64,000 bases of DNA, from the NCBI GenBank assembly GCA_033032175.1, contig CM065320.1, forward strand, positions 8,556,001 through 8,620,000. The letters run 5' to 3'. Of the stretch, positions 1 to 11,313 are shown one piece after another. Position 1 is the stretch's first letter. Every line of letters begins with the position of its first letter. The DNA comes from Saturnia japonica. Taxonomy: Eukaryota; Arthropoda; Insecta; Lepidoptera; Saturniidae. Under the pieces are notes generated by a model, which was given only the letters and a program-made list of their open reading frames with translations, was not told the origin of the DNA and did not search any database. The position numbers were made by a program, and so were the translations under genes.

Positions 1-371
1 TTTTTTATAGTAATAAAATTTGTTTTAAAATAATGCATTATTTGCGAAGGTGTTTTTTAAAACATGTTTATTAATCATCATAGAAAAAAATGATATTCAT
101 CACAAGTATTTAATTTTGAACATAATTGTCCTTTGCATCATTTGATTTCAATTAATATCTTAGGAGATATCACAGTTTTAAAATAACTCCGCAGCAAAAT
201 AATGATTAAGTACCGCGCGCGCATTTTCATGTGGGGAGGGAGGGGAATGGTGCTCAAATGGTTCGTAGTTAAAACAAAGAAAGTCTCAGCTCCTTTAGAA
301 TTGTATTACAGGTGCTTACGTCCTACTCTCTCTTATAAGTGATGCAGACGAAGTTGCGCGGGTCAGCTAGT
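1..371 (+). mobile_element. 3' part of a Helitron-like lepidopteran repeat
   Basis: This AT-rich noncoding stretch ends in GCGCGGGTCAGCTAGT. CTAGT (367-371) is the kind of 3' end known for Helitrons. Its first 170 bases resemble 63700-63850, which lies inside the start of a second copy of the same repeat at the right end of the window. No coding sequence is visible. The Helitron assignment is an inference from the terminus alone; no Rep/helicase and no clear terminal hairpin was found. Confidence 0.4.
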
Positions 372-1652
372 AAAAATATATTCTCAAAATACGTGCAATG
401 AAATTTTACAAAATCGTTATAGCTTTAGCGTTGTGGTAACACAATCTCACCTGTCCTTAAGTGGCGATGTGGCCCAAGATTGTAGCACGCTAAGCCTAGT
501 GAAAGACTGGCTTTCAAGTGCAGCTGCCGGAACACACCTTTTGGTGTTTGGCGACAGATTTTCAACATGAAGGTGGTAGCTAGCCAGGCGGGCATGCTAT
601 CACCATGCTATGATTTAATCATGATGTTTTCCTAAACGGAAATCTCAGACTCATTGCGAAGATTCGAACTCTACCAACTGAGCTATTATTGGTTAGGTAC
701 AACATAACTTATTCTATCATCGGCGCAACCATGACAATATCTTAAATATTTATTCAATCAAGTTCACAACTCATACAATAATATTGATTGCGTCATTGAA
801 TCTAAATTATATCTTAAACGCTTCTTATTATCATTATATTGTTTAAAAAATATACATTAGGAACCATAGTTTTGGAATAGTTAACTTATTGCCCGGTTTC
901 TGAAATTCCTAATTAACTGCTTAAAGAGTGTAACATTCGTGCACGATTGTATTTTCAATGACAAACAATAAATATTATAAAACATTATCATTACATATTT
1001 TATTTAACAAAAATATAAATAACATTTTATATGCTTTCTTTTTTCTAAATAGAACAAAATTCACTTTCCTTTTTTCCGCCAGGACATCCTACACACATGC
1101 TCGCTCTTCACCGGGCAGTGCAGTGGCGAGCGAGATTTGTGGGACGGGAACGTATGGGAATTGCTCTCGCATACATTCACAGCCTTTGGTGTGGCCTTGC
1201 AGCTGGGCCCTTTGGCGGCCTGAGTATCGGCAGCCTCAGACGAACCATTGAGAAGGCGCATAAACCTACAACGCGCCTCCATCACGTGCCAACCGACTAG
1301 TGTGGGCAAACAGACTTGCCTAAAATGCCTAATTCATTCAGCCGTAGATGCCCGTAGGTTATAACGTGCTCGCAATACGAGTCGACGGACACGAAGCTTC
1401 ATCCGCTTCCACTCTCAACAATGGATTAAGGAAATAATTCATTATCTAGTAATAATAACAATAACAATTTAAACATTAAGAAAATTTTATACTTTTTATA
1501 TTTGTAATATGTTGTTATGTATTAAACACACAAAGACCAAAAGGAAAAAAAATTCAATGAATTCAAATTTAAAAATTTCGCTTATCTAGTTCAGTCTTAT
1601 AAATAATATAGTCGGCAGATGTTGAAACGTTTATTCAACCACCACTATGTAT
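372..1652. other. Gene-free repeat debris
   Basis: No supportable gene. It holds a SINE-like relic (440-700) and a GC-richer patch at about 1080-1400 of unknown origin. That patch has overlapping short open frames on both strands, none with a recognisable domain. The rest is AT-rich. Confidence 0.5.
440..700 (-). repeat. Degenerate SINE-like repeat with tRNA-like end
   Basis: The bottom strand at about 667-700 reads AGCTCAGTTGGTAGAG followed almost at once by GTTCGAATC-like sequence, resembling a collapsed tRNA 5' half and B box. The stretch GGCGACAGATTTTCAAC at about 550 recurs at 60480-60510, next to another tRNA-like remnant, so this is an interspersed family. It is too short and rearranged to be a working tRNA. 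Confidence 0.35.
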
Positions 1653-2363
1653 TACACATTCATAAGTTAGGCTAATTATATAAAATAATCAGAAAACACG
1701 ACACTTATTTTAATTGACATTCAAACGACACGATAGCTAGAGCTCTTCTTTTATTCTATGTCAAATTAAAGAAAAGAACTAAAAACCTATGCATATACAA
1801 CCTACATAGAGTAATCATAGTACCTAGACGGGAGACGTATATCACGGCGTCTGGAAGTACTAGGGCCGGGTTGTCTTACTATGAAAATGAAATATCTACA
1901 TAAACCAAAAAATAATTATACTTAATAGAAAATAATATATAAGTTATAGAAATATAAAACAAAACCAAATAAGGTACATTATATCTTATGGCATTAAACA
2001 CTCAAGTCATATACAGTAATTGGTGTAGGAAATAAAAGGTGTTGCTGCAAAAGTTTATCCTATATCGGAGAAGCAAACATCAAACATACAAAAAAAATAA
2101 ACCACGACCGAACTACGACCGGCATTTCGCAAGAGCAAAGTGATAGCAAAAATGGCGTAATTATCGTCTTTAAAATAACAGCCTTAATGTACCAAGTATC
2201 AAGCACACTTTGTCCTTCATTCCCATGCTACGGATCTGGTTGATGAACTATGACACACCAGCTTAAGGGTTTGGGTAGATGGCACCGCCGCGCCGTTGCG
2301 CCGCGCCACGGCCGCGCCGCGTCTCTACTTGTTTTGTCTATCACTGTACATATTTAGTAATAC

Positions 2364-2710
2364 ATTGCTAGCCACGAACATCATACGTGTAGGCATAATG
2401 AATATGATAAATTTATCTAAAAAAGGAGGTAGTGTTTACATAAGATATGTAATGAAATGGCTAAATAAAAGTAAGAAGTCAAATAGACGCTTAAGGCGTC
2501 ATCCTATGTTGATGCAAAGCCCGCAAAGAGAACAACATGGTGGATTCTATACACTTTATAAAGATCTAAGAAAAAATGAGTGTACGTTTTGTGATTATCT
2601 TCGGATGAATATCAAAATATTCGACAAATTATTAGTTATGCGTATTATTTTTTTTAGTTCAAATTAACATGTTCATTATTCCTACACGCATAATTTTCGT
2701 GGCTAGCAAT
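2364..2710 (+). mobile_element. Harbinger-like remnant, copy A
   Basis: A 347-bp segment is bounded by imperfect inverted repeats of about 45 bp, ATTGCTAGCCACGAA at the left and its complement at the right. An open frame through it (to 2667) encodes RRHPML, a conserved R/G.F/L spacing, then YLRMNIKIFDKLL. This matches the region just upstream of the DDE core in PIF/Harbinger nucleases (commonly R-HP, G-F--L, F-YFRM----F--LL). No DDE core remains, so it is non-autonomous. The target duplication cannot be read with certainty. The frame's first 20 or so residues come from the GC-rich flank and are probably meaningless. Confidence 0.55.
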
Positions 2711-3834
2711 ATATTAGGACAAAAGGTACAACGATAACACTTAAATAACTTACATAAAATATTTGTTAGTAATAATCACATAAACTAAATTGTTTTTAGA
2801 GATAACGTTCTGATGAACATATTAATTATGGTATAAAAACAATATCAGTGTAGGTTAATACGTTGTATTTCGAGACTATAATAATATTATTACTCGTAAT
2901 GTATAAATAGGTACCTAAAGCTATTTTATCCTTTCTTATATAAGTTTTGTATAAATATTTTTTTATCTGATGACCATTGTTTTATTAAATTAAAGTTCAT
3001 TATATTAATTCATATAAATACATGTAAAACAACAATTATTATTTAAAAAATGCATTACACGGTTGCTTTTATAACATAAAATAATTAAAAAATATCTTTA
3101 TGACTGTAATTTCTAAATCGAACAGAGAATCGCCAACGAAATTTGCTATTTAAAAATCTGATTACTTATCAGGGCAGAATAAACCTTTTTTGTTTTAAAT
3201 AATAGAATGGAAAAGTAAGTAAAGTCATGAAACTATAAGTCCGTTATTTGTAAATAAATGGGAAATGTAGATATAATATAAAGAGGAATATAAAGAACAA
3301 TAAATAGCAATTGTTGGGAGTCGGCAGTGTCGGCACGCATGCCAAAGGAGTTCGTCTTATTAGAGCTTGCAAGTTCTCGTGTACCAATCAAAGTTCTTAA
3401 TTCCTTGCTACGGCACGCACCTGTGGGATTACAATTGACTGTTGTTCCTTGTTGGTGTTAACATATACGTTTTTGTTCGTTTATTTTCTCAGCATCTCTG
3501 TGTTGTGAGATGAAAAATAAAAATCTACTTATTTTGTTTGTAAAATTGTTAAATAATAAATATGTTGAGTCTATGACAAATTGGCTATTATTACGTTAAA
3601 TACCTACCTAATTATTCCGGAAATATATTATTATTAGACGGCTGTAAACTTCTATAAATTGCGTTTTTGGAAAATTTATACATAAATGCTTAAAAATACA
3701 TAAAATTTTATTGAAAGAAAATATCGACATATTTATTGATACTTTTTACAAAATTGACAAGTTTAGAGAAACATAAAAAGGTCGAATAACTTTATTGTGT
3801 TGCTGGTTGGCGTTTATTCTGTTTTATTTTATAA

Positions 3835-4470
3835 TGAACTAGCGGTATGCATGCGGCTCTGCACGCGTTTGTTACTACGCAATAATTATTTAAATCCCTA
3901 TATTTTTACTCATATTGTTGACAACTCATATGCAGTATCAATTGAGGAGTGGCATGTATTTCCCGATTACAATTTTCATCAAAATCAGTTGAAAACTATT
4001 ATTGTAATGTACAATTTCTAATGCATTATTAACAATTCTTATAGCCCATTAATTAAGTAAATAGTCAGACTTCCCGTGTATAAAATTTCATCAAAATCGG
4101 TTTAGAGTTAATGAAATTTTAAATATTTGAAAATTAATTTTTTCACGATTCCTAAAAGTGTTATTGAAAATTCTCATTACTTATCATTCATGGAGTGACT
4201 TATACATAATCCACCCTTGTACATAATTGAATTAACGAAAATATAAATTTTTGAAATATTATCTAAAAGTAATATTGAAATTCCCTTGTAAAAAATTTCA
4301 TAAGAATCGGTCAAACCGTTTTTGAGTTAAATACGGACATACAAACAGACGGACAAAAAAAATTAATGCCATATTCGTGTTCAGTATCGTTCATATAATA
4401 TGCGTATCGGGAAATTTTGGAAAAATATTAAAAATACAGACAGGACTACAGATTTATTAATATAGATAGA
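3835..4470 (+). repeat. Modular 'ATCGGT' interspersed repeat, full copy
   Basis: It begins with CTAGCGGTATGCATGCGGCT and ends GGACTACAGATTTATTAATA. Inside, a module with TTTCATCAAAATCGGT and AATTGAGGAATG-like motifs repeats. The family recurs at least ten times in this window in both orientations. It has no coding sequence, and short open frames inside it are chance products of AT-rich repeats. The transposon class is not recognised. Confidence 0.75.
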
Positions 4471-5219
4471 TATATAATACAAAAAAAAACAAAAGAAAGT
4501 CATAGATGGGTTTATCACTATGCGTATTGTGGTCGCAATCCCTACCACCCCGCTATACTACTGCATATGCACCGGCTGATTTCGGAAGACGACAAACCAA
4601 TAGAACATCATAGATGGGTTTATCACTGTTTGTATGGTATTATCATTATATGCCAATATGAATCCAGCACATTAACCATCCCAATAAAACTTAAAAAATA
4701 ATTAAAATCATACCTTATTGTACCGGCCTACGGGAAGGTTTTTTGAAAAACGTGAAACCCCTGTTATTCCTTTCTTACCAAAAGCATAAATATGAATGGG
4801 TTCTTCATACAAACTTTCACCCAAGTTTTATTTTCACCACCAATAGAATAATACAATGAAATTATTCACTTGAAGCAAACCTGTATAATACATATAATTT
4901 ACAATAGGTATATAGCTTAGAATATATGAACTTCCGCGAGCCGTGACTGACAGCGCACGTCATATTCCTATCATAAAATAAAACAGTAATTATGTCGTAC
5001 TGCGTACTTAAACTGTTTATATACACTTCAGCTAATCTTAAAAAGAATACTGAACTATCAATTAATAGGTAATTATTAGAAATACAATATATTTCTTAAG
5101 TATAACAATATCAATTCATCAACAAACCAGATTGACAATCAACAAACTGGTTGGTATGGCAGCCGATGTCATTTCACCATTATCGCGCATGCGCTAATGC
5201 GCACCTAACACCTAATGGT

Positions 5220-5431
5220 GTTCACATATTTTGTTCATAGAAACTTTCATCCCCTATTTTCTACCCTCAAAGTTTTATTTTCGATACAAAAAGTTCCCTA
5301 TGTCCTTTCCGAATGTCCAAACTATCTCTATACCAAAATTCATCATAATTGGTTTAGCGGTTTAGGCGTGAAAACGTAACAGACAGACAGACAGACCGAG
5401 TTACTTTCGCATTTATAATATTAGTATGGAT
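5220..5431 (+). repeat. Noncoding repeat ending in CATTTATAATATTAG
   Basis: It carries GACAGACAGACAGACC and ends in TCGCATTTATAATATTAGTA, a tail distinct from the ATCGGT family although both share an AAATTCATCATAATTGG-like stretch. It is duplicated at 11097-11313 as part of tandem copy B. It may be the 3' end of a non-LTR element, but this is not proven. Confidence 0.5.
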
Positions 5432-6176
5432 TATTTCAAAATGAAAAAAAATAATTATTGAATGGAGTGTTTGGCGGGACCTTAGTCTGTACACATTCAT
5501 AAGTTAGGCTAATTATATAAAATAATCAGAAAACACGACACTTATTTTAATTGACATTCAAACGACACGATAGCTAGAGCTCTTCTTTTATTCTATGTCA
5601 AATTAAAGAAAAGAACTAAAAACCTATGCATATACAACCTACATAGAGTAATCATAGTACCTAGACGGGAGACGTATATCACGGCGTCTGGAAGTACTAG
5701 GGCCGGGTTGTCTTACTATGAAAATGAAATATCTACATAAACCAAAAAATAATTATACTTAATAGAAAATAATATATAAGTTATAGAAATATAAAACAAA
5801 ACCAAATAAGGTACATTATATCTTATGGCATTAAACACTCAAGTCATATACAGTAATTGGTGTAGGAAATAAAAGGTGTTGCTGCAAAAGTTTATCCTTT
5901 AACGGAGAAGCAAACATCAAACATACAAAAAAAATAAACCACGACCGAACTACGACCGGCATTTCGCAAGAGCAAAGTGATAGCAAAAATGGCGTAATTA
6001 TCGTCTTTAAAATAACAGCCTTAATGTACCAAGTATCAAGCACACTTTGTCCTTCATTCCCATGCTACGGATCTGGTTGATGAACTATGACACACCAGCT
6101 TAAGGGTTTGGGTAGATGGCACCGCCGCGCCGCGTCTCTACTTGTTTTGTCTATCACTGTACATATTTAGTAATAC

Positions 6177-6523
6177 ATTGCTAGCCACGAACATCATACG
6201 TGTAGGCATAATGAATATGATAAATTTATCTAAAAAAGGAGGTAGTGTTTACATAAGATATGTAATGAAATGGCTAAATAAAAGTAAGAAGTCAAATAGA
6301 CGCTTAAGGCGTCATCCTATGTTGATGCAAAGCCCGCAAAGAGAACAACATGGTGGATTCTATACACTTTATAAAGATCTAAGAAAAAATGAGTGTACGT
6401 TTTGTGATTATCTTCGGATGAATATCAAAATATTCGACAAATTATTAGTTATGCGTATTATTTTTTTTAGTTCAAATTAACATGTTCATTATTCCTACAC
6501 GCATAATTTTCGTGGCTAGCAAT
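6177..6523 (+). mobile_element. Harbinger-like remnant, copy B
   Basis: Second copy of the 347-bp Harbinger-derived segment at 2364-2710, brought by the tandem duplication. The encoded fragment is identical over the Harbinger-like part. The upstream GC-rich repeat is shorter here. Confidence 0.55.
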
Positions 6524-7645
6524 ATATTAGGACAAAAGGTACAACGATAACACTTAAATAACTTACATAAAATATTTGTTAGTAATAATCACATAAACTA
6601 AATTGTTTTTAGAGATAACGTTCTGATGAACATATTAATTATGGTATAAAAACAATATGAGTGTAGGTTAATACGTTGTATTTCGAGACTATAATAATAT
6701 TATTACTCGTAATGTATAAATAGGTACCTAAAGCTATTTTATCCTTTCTTATATAAGTTTTGTATAAATATTTTTTTATCTGATGACCATTGTTTTATTA
6801 AATTAAAGTTCATTATATTAATTCATATAAATACATGTAAAACAACAATTATTATTTAAAAAATGCATTACACGGTTGCTTTTATAACATAAAATAATTA
6901 AAAAATATCTTTATGACTGTAATTTCTAAATCGAACAGAGAATCGCCAACGAAATTTGCTATTTAAAAATCTGATTACTTATCAGGGCAGAATAAACCTT
7001 TTTTGTTTTAAATAATAGAATGGAAAAGTAAGTAAAGTCATGAAACTATAAGTCCGTTATTTGTAAATAAATGAGAAATGTAGATATAATATAAAGAGGA
7101 ATATAAAGAACAATAAATAGCAATTGTTGGGAGTCGGCAGTGTCGGCACGCATGCCAAAGGAGTTCGTCTTATTAGAGCTTGCAAGTTCTCGTGTACCAA
7201 TCAAAGTTCTTAATTCCTTGCTACGGCACGCACCTGTGGGATTACAATTGACTGTTGTTCCTTCTTGGTGTTAACATATACGTTTTTGTTCGTTTATTTT
7301 CTCAGCATCTCTGTGTTGTGAAATGAAAAATAAAAATCTACTTATTTTGTTTGTAAAATTGTTAAATAATAAATATGTTGAGTCTATGACAAATTGGCTA
7401 TTATTACGTTAAATACCTACCTAATTATTCCGGAAATATATTATTATTAGACGGCTGTAAACTTCTATAAATTGCGCTTTTGGAAAATTTATACATAAAT
7501 GCTTAAAAATACATAAAATTTTATTGAAAGAAAATATCGACATATTTATTGATACTTTTTACAAAATTGACAAGTTTAGAGAAACATAAAAAGGTCGAAT
7601 AACTTTATTGTGTTGCTGGTTGGCGTTTATTCTGTTTTATTTTAT

Positions 7646-8284
7646 AATGAACTAGCGGTATGCATGCGGCTCTGCACGCGTTTGTTACTACGCAATAATT
7701 ATTTAAATCCCTATATTTTTACTCATATTGTTGACAACTCATATGCAGTATCAATTGAGGAGTGGCATGTATTTCCCGATTACAATTTTCATCAAAATCA
7801 GTTGAAAACTATTATTGTAATGTACAATTTCTAATGCATTATTAACAATTCTTATAGCCCATTAATTAAGTAAATAGTCAGACTTCCCGTGTATAAAATT
7901 TCATCAAAATCGGTTTAGAGTTAATGAAATTTTAAATATTTGAAAATTAATTTTTTCACGATTCCCAAAAGTGTTATTGAAAATTCTCATTACTTATCAT
8001 TCATGGAGTGACTTATACATAATCCACCCTTGTACATAATTGAATTAACGAAAATATAAATTTTTGAAATATTATCTAAAAGTAATATTGAAATTCCCTT
8101 GTAAAAAATTTCATAAGAATCGGTCAAACCGTTTTTGTGTTAAATACGGACATACAAACAGACGGACAAAAAAAATTAATGCCATATTCGTGTTCAGTAT
8201 CGTTCATATAATATGCGTATCGGGAAATTTTGGAAAAATATTAAAAGTACAGACAGGACTACAGATTTATTAATATAGATAGAT
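7646..8284 (+). repeat. Modular 'ATCGGT' repeat (copy B of 3835-4470)
   Basis: Same repeat as at 3835-4470, with a few substitutions. It ends about 180 bp before the transposon insertion point. Confidence 0.75.
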
Positions 8285-8460
8285 ATATAATACAAAAAAA
8301 AACAAAAGAAAGTCATAGATGGGTTTATCACTATGCGTATTGTGGTCGCAATCCCTACCACCCCGCTATACTACTGCATATGCACCGGCTGATTTCGGAA
8401 GACGACAAACCAATAGAACATCATAGATGGGTTTATCACTGTTTGTATGGTATTATCATT

Positions 8461-8463
8461 ATA
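8461..8463. repeat. Target-site duplication ATA (pair at 10550-10552)
   Basis: Copy A reads CATTATATGCCAAT. In copy B the same sequence is split as CATTATA and ATATGCCAAT around the element. With symmetric TIR ends TAGCCC/GGGCTA the duplicated target is 3 bp (ATA). A 4-bp ATAT reading is possible if the element starts one base later. Confidence 0.75.
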
Positions 8464-8599
8464 TAGCCCAGTCATATTAGGGCTTTCACCTCGGAATGAA
8501 AGATAATAAGCTGCAAATTGGTATGAACCTTTGTTTTGTCATTCTAAATGTTGTCCCAAAAGTCACAATCGTTATCGTGTCCGCGTCTCAAGATATCCA

Positions 8600-8612
8600 A
8601 GGTCAAAGGTCA
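8600..8612 (+). promoter_or_regulatory. DR1-type nuclear-receptor motif in left TIR
   Basis: AGGTCA-A-AGGTCA is a perfect direct repeat with one-base spacing. DR1 is the known preferred site of HNF4 and of RXR/USP partners. The mirrored copy at 10392-10404 lies in the right TIR. Function here is untested. Confidence 0.4.
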
Positions 8613-8675
8613 CAAAAATCGGTTTTTCGCGAATATCTGGCTTCCTATCGGTTAAATGAGATTTGCATTTATTAT

Positions 8676-8710
8676 AAAAGTTGTAGGCTATAAAATTCCC
8701 TACAACTTTT
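8676..8710 (+). other. Subterminal hairpin in TIR
   Basis: AAAAGTTGTAGG (8676-8687) pairs perfectly with CCTACAACTTTT (8699-8710) across an 11-nt loop. The right TIR carries the same structure. Confidence 0.6.
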
Positions 8711-8892
8711 GTTTATACTTTTTTTTCATACAACCAACCGTTTTGAAGGTAGAGCGCGAAGAGTGCACATCGTACAGTCATATACGGCCTAATGCAAGGT
8801 CAAGCGTGAGTTATGGTTATCAGTACGTTATAAAGTCAATTATTTACTTGGAAATTATAATTATTAAACAATGCCTATTATTTATGTACTAA

Positions 8893-9845
8893 CTATTACA
8901 TGATGCTGATGTTCTCATCATTGACACAGCTATTGCCTTATCAGAACATCAAAAGACTGCTGTCATCATAGGAGAAGATATCGATTTGCTCGTTATTTTA
9001 ATTGGACGTACTCAGTCACATCATCAGGAATTTTTTTTGAAAAAAGTTGGCAAAGGCAATGTCAAAACACAAATATATTCTACTAAAAGTTTTGACCAAT
9101 ATCCTCGTACTAAAAAGCACATTTTATTTTTACACGCATTCAGTGGCTGTGACACGACTTCTGCGCTATTTAAAAAAGGAAAAAAAACTGTTACTGAGCA
9201 TTGGAAAAAATTCCTGATTTAGATAAACTGGTGGAAGTATTTCAACAAGAAAACTGCCCAAAACAAACATTATTAGAAAATGGAGTGCGCATCTTGTTGG
9301 CATTATATAATGCTCCAAAATCTGAGGACAACATTGATCATTTCCGCTACACGCAATTCATCAAATTTACAAAACTAAATAAACCTGTACAACTGTCAAC
9401 ACTTCCACCAACAAGTGTAGCAGCTCATCAACACATAAAACGTGTCTACTACCAGATTCAAACGTGGTTAGGGAAGGACTTAGAACCTCAAGAATGGGGC
9501 TGGATGCTTGAAAATGAAATCCTGGAGCCCATACGAACGTTATTACCTCCAGCACCAGCCGAACTACTAAACGTAATATTTTGCAATTGCAAAAATGGTT
9601 GTGGTTCCCGCTGTGGATGCAGAAAATCAGGGCTACAATGTTCTTTAGCTTGCGGCCAGTGCAACGGACAAGCTTGCCTCAACGCTTCACTGTATCCAAG
9701 TAATCCCGATGAAGAAAATACATATGATCCCGATATTCTGGAAGGTTTGGAGATGAACATGACAGATAATGAGGATGATGACAATGAATCGAACATTTTT
9801 GAGCGACAAGAAGAAGAAGACGACGAAGAAGAAGAAGATAATTAG
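8893..9845 (+). pseudogene. PIN-like nuclease / CXC cysteine-cluster protein, 5'-truncated and frameshifted
   Basis: Two overlapping frames form one gene. Frame 1 (from 8893, no start codon of its own) encodes HDADVLI, then VIIGEDIDLLVIL and HAFSGCDTTSA. The acidic residues at strand ends suggest a PIN/FEN-like metal-dependent nuclease fold (inference). Frame 2 (to 9845) continues with a helical region including EWGWMLEN. At 9583-9676 there is a nine-cysteine cluster, C-x-C-x3-C-x3-C-x-C-x6-C-x3-C-x2-C-x4-C, resembling the CXC zinc-binding domains of DNA-binding proteins and some transposon proteins. A strongly acidic tail follows. The frames meet at a run of six A (9205-9210) before TTCC; one missing A explains the shift. 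Similar proteins are widespread in insect and cnidarian gene sets, as I recall them, without a defined function. Confidence 0.7.
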
Positions 9846-10105
9846 CTTCCATTTCCAATTTCATTACAATTAAAATCAACAAAGATACTTTTGATATTTG
9901 AACTCACATTTTGACAAATGTATATTATGCCGTATTTAATAATAAATAAAAATATGTGTAAAATATATACTCTTACTATCATTTTAACTTAAAATAAAAC
10001 TAAAATATATAATCCAGAATTAATAATATTTTATACTTAAATAGTTAAATATGAATAATTATATATAAATAATCAAGTTACTTACTTTAATTAAATATAA
10101 ATAAT

Positions 10106-10549
10106 TAATAGTTAGTACATAAATAATAGGCATTGTTTAATAATTATAATTTCCAAGTAAATAATTGACTTTATAACGTACTGATAACCATAACTCACGC
10201 TTGACCTTGCATTAGGCCGTATATGACTGTACGATGTGCACTCTTCGCGCTCTACCTTCAAAACGGTTGGTTGTATGAAAAAAAAGTACAAACAAAAGTT
10301 GTAGGGAATTTTATAGCCTACAACTTTTATAATAAATGCAAATCTCATTTAACCGATAGGAAGCCAGATATTCGCGAAAAACCGATTTTTGTGACCTTTG
10401 ACCTTGAATATCTTGAGACGCGGACACGATAACGATTGTGACTTTTGAGACAACATTTAGAATGACAAAACAAAGGTTCATACCAATTTGCAGCTTATTA
10501 TCTTTCTTTCCGAGGTTGACCCCTTTTTTTACCTAATATGACTGGGCTA
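10106..10549 (-). repeat. Right terminal inverted repeat
   Basis: Reverse complement of the left TIR, with about three substitutions and a longer stretch (GGTAAAAAAAGGGGTCAACC against GGGCTTTCACC) near the outer end. It ends CTGGGCTA at 10549. Confidence 0.9.
10392..10404 (-). promoter_or_regulatory. DR1-type nuclear-receptor motif in right TIR
   Basis: TGACCTTTGACCT on the top strand, mirror of 8600-8612. The base before it makes TCAAGGTCA on the bottom strand, which also fits the extended half-site bound by FTZ-F1/ERR-type receptors. Confidence 0.4.
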
Positions 10550-11096
10550 ATATGCCAATATGAATCCAGCACATTAACCATCCCAATAAAACTTAAAAAA
10601 TAATTAAAATCATACCTTATTGTACCGGCCTACGGGAAGGTTTTTTGAAAAACGTGAAACCCCTTTTATTCCTTTCTTACCAAAAGCATAAATATGAATG
10701 GGTTCTTCATACAAACTTTCACCCAAGTTTTATTTTCACCACCAGTAGAATAATACAATGAAATTATTCACTTGAAGCAAACCTGTATAATACATATAAT
10801 TTACAATAGGTATATAGCTTAGAATATATGAACTTCCGCGAGCCGTGACTGACAGCGCACGTCATATTCCTATCATAAAATAAAACAGTAATTATGCCGT
10901 ACTGCGTACTTAAACTGTTTATATACACTTCAGATAATCTTAAAAAGAATACTGAACTATCAATTAATAGGTAATTATTAGAAATACAATATATTTCTTA
11001 AGTATAACAATATCAATTCATCAACAAACCAGATTGACAATCAACAAACTGGTTGGTATGGCAGCCGATGTCATTTCACCATTATTGCGCATGCGC

Positions 11097-11313
11097 ATTA
11101 GGTGTTCACATATTTTGTTCATAGAAACTTTCATCCCCTATTTTCTACCCTCAAAGTTTTATTTTCGATACAAAAAGTTCCCTATGTCCTTTCCGAATGT
11201 CCAAACTATCTCTATACCAAAATTCATCATAATTGGTTCAGCGGTTTAGGCGTGAAAACGTAACAAACAGACAGACAGACCGAGTTACTTTCACATTTAT
11301 AATATTAGTATGG
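11097..11313 (+). repeat. Noncoding repeat (copy B of 5220-5431)
   Basis: Same as 5220-5431 with scattered substitutions. The preceding palindrome GCGCATGCGC is shorter here. Confidence 0.5.

Larger units (their letters stand above)
1653..5489 (+). repeat. Tandem duplication, copy A (3.8 kb)
   Basis: The unit runs from TACACATTCATAAG to GGACCTTAGTCTG and is followed directly by a second copy at 5490. By eye the copies differ at well under 1 percent of bases, plus a few indels (for example a GC-rich repeat near 2290-2325 and a short palindrome near 5190). Copy A lacks the transposon present in copy B and so shows the unoccupied target site at 4648-4650. The unit holds a Harbinger-derived fragment and two noncoding repeat families, with no host gene. 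Confidence 0.93.
8464..8898 (+). repeat. Left terminal inverted repeat
   Basis: It matches the reverse complement of 10106-10549 to its inner edge AACTATTA. It contains the DR1 motif (8600-8612), an inner 12-bp hairpin (8676-8710) and a further AGGTCA half-site (8797-8802). Confidence 0.9.
8464..10549 (+). mobile_element. TIR DNA transposon carrying a PIN-like/CXC gene
   Basis: This 2,086-bp element has terminal inverted repeats of about 435 bp (left) and 444 bp (right), starting TAGCCCAGTCATATTAGG. The arms differ mainly by a small indel and a few substitutions over 400 bp, so the insertion looks young. The interior (8899-10105) holds one decayed gene for a PIN-like protein with a C-terminal cysteine cluster, then about 260 bp of AT-rich sequence. 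The empty site in copy A confirms a real insertion with a 3-bp (or 4-bp) duplication. I do not recognise the superfamily, and no DDE transposase is visible. The open frame begins exactly where the left TIR ends, which suggests an internal deletion of the gene's 5' half in a larger parent element. Confidence 0.88.

Noticed and set aside
660..700. tRNA gene on the minus strand
   Set aside because: Only A-box and B-box-like pieces remain, almost adjacent. No cloverleaf is possible.
958..1309. Overlapping open frames of 67-97 codons
   Set aside because: Three frames on both strands overlap in one GC-richer patch, none with a domain or a credible start context.
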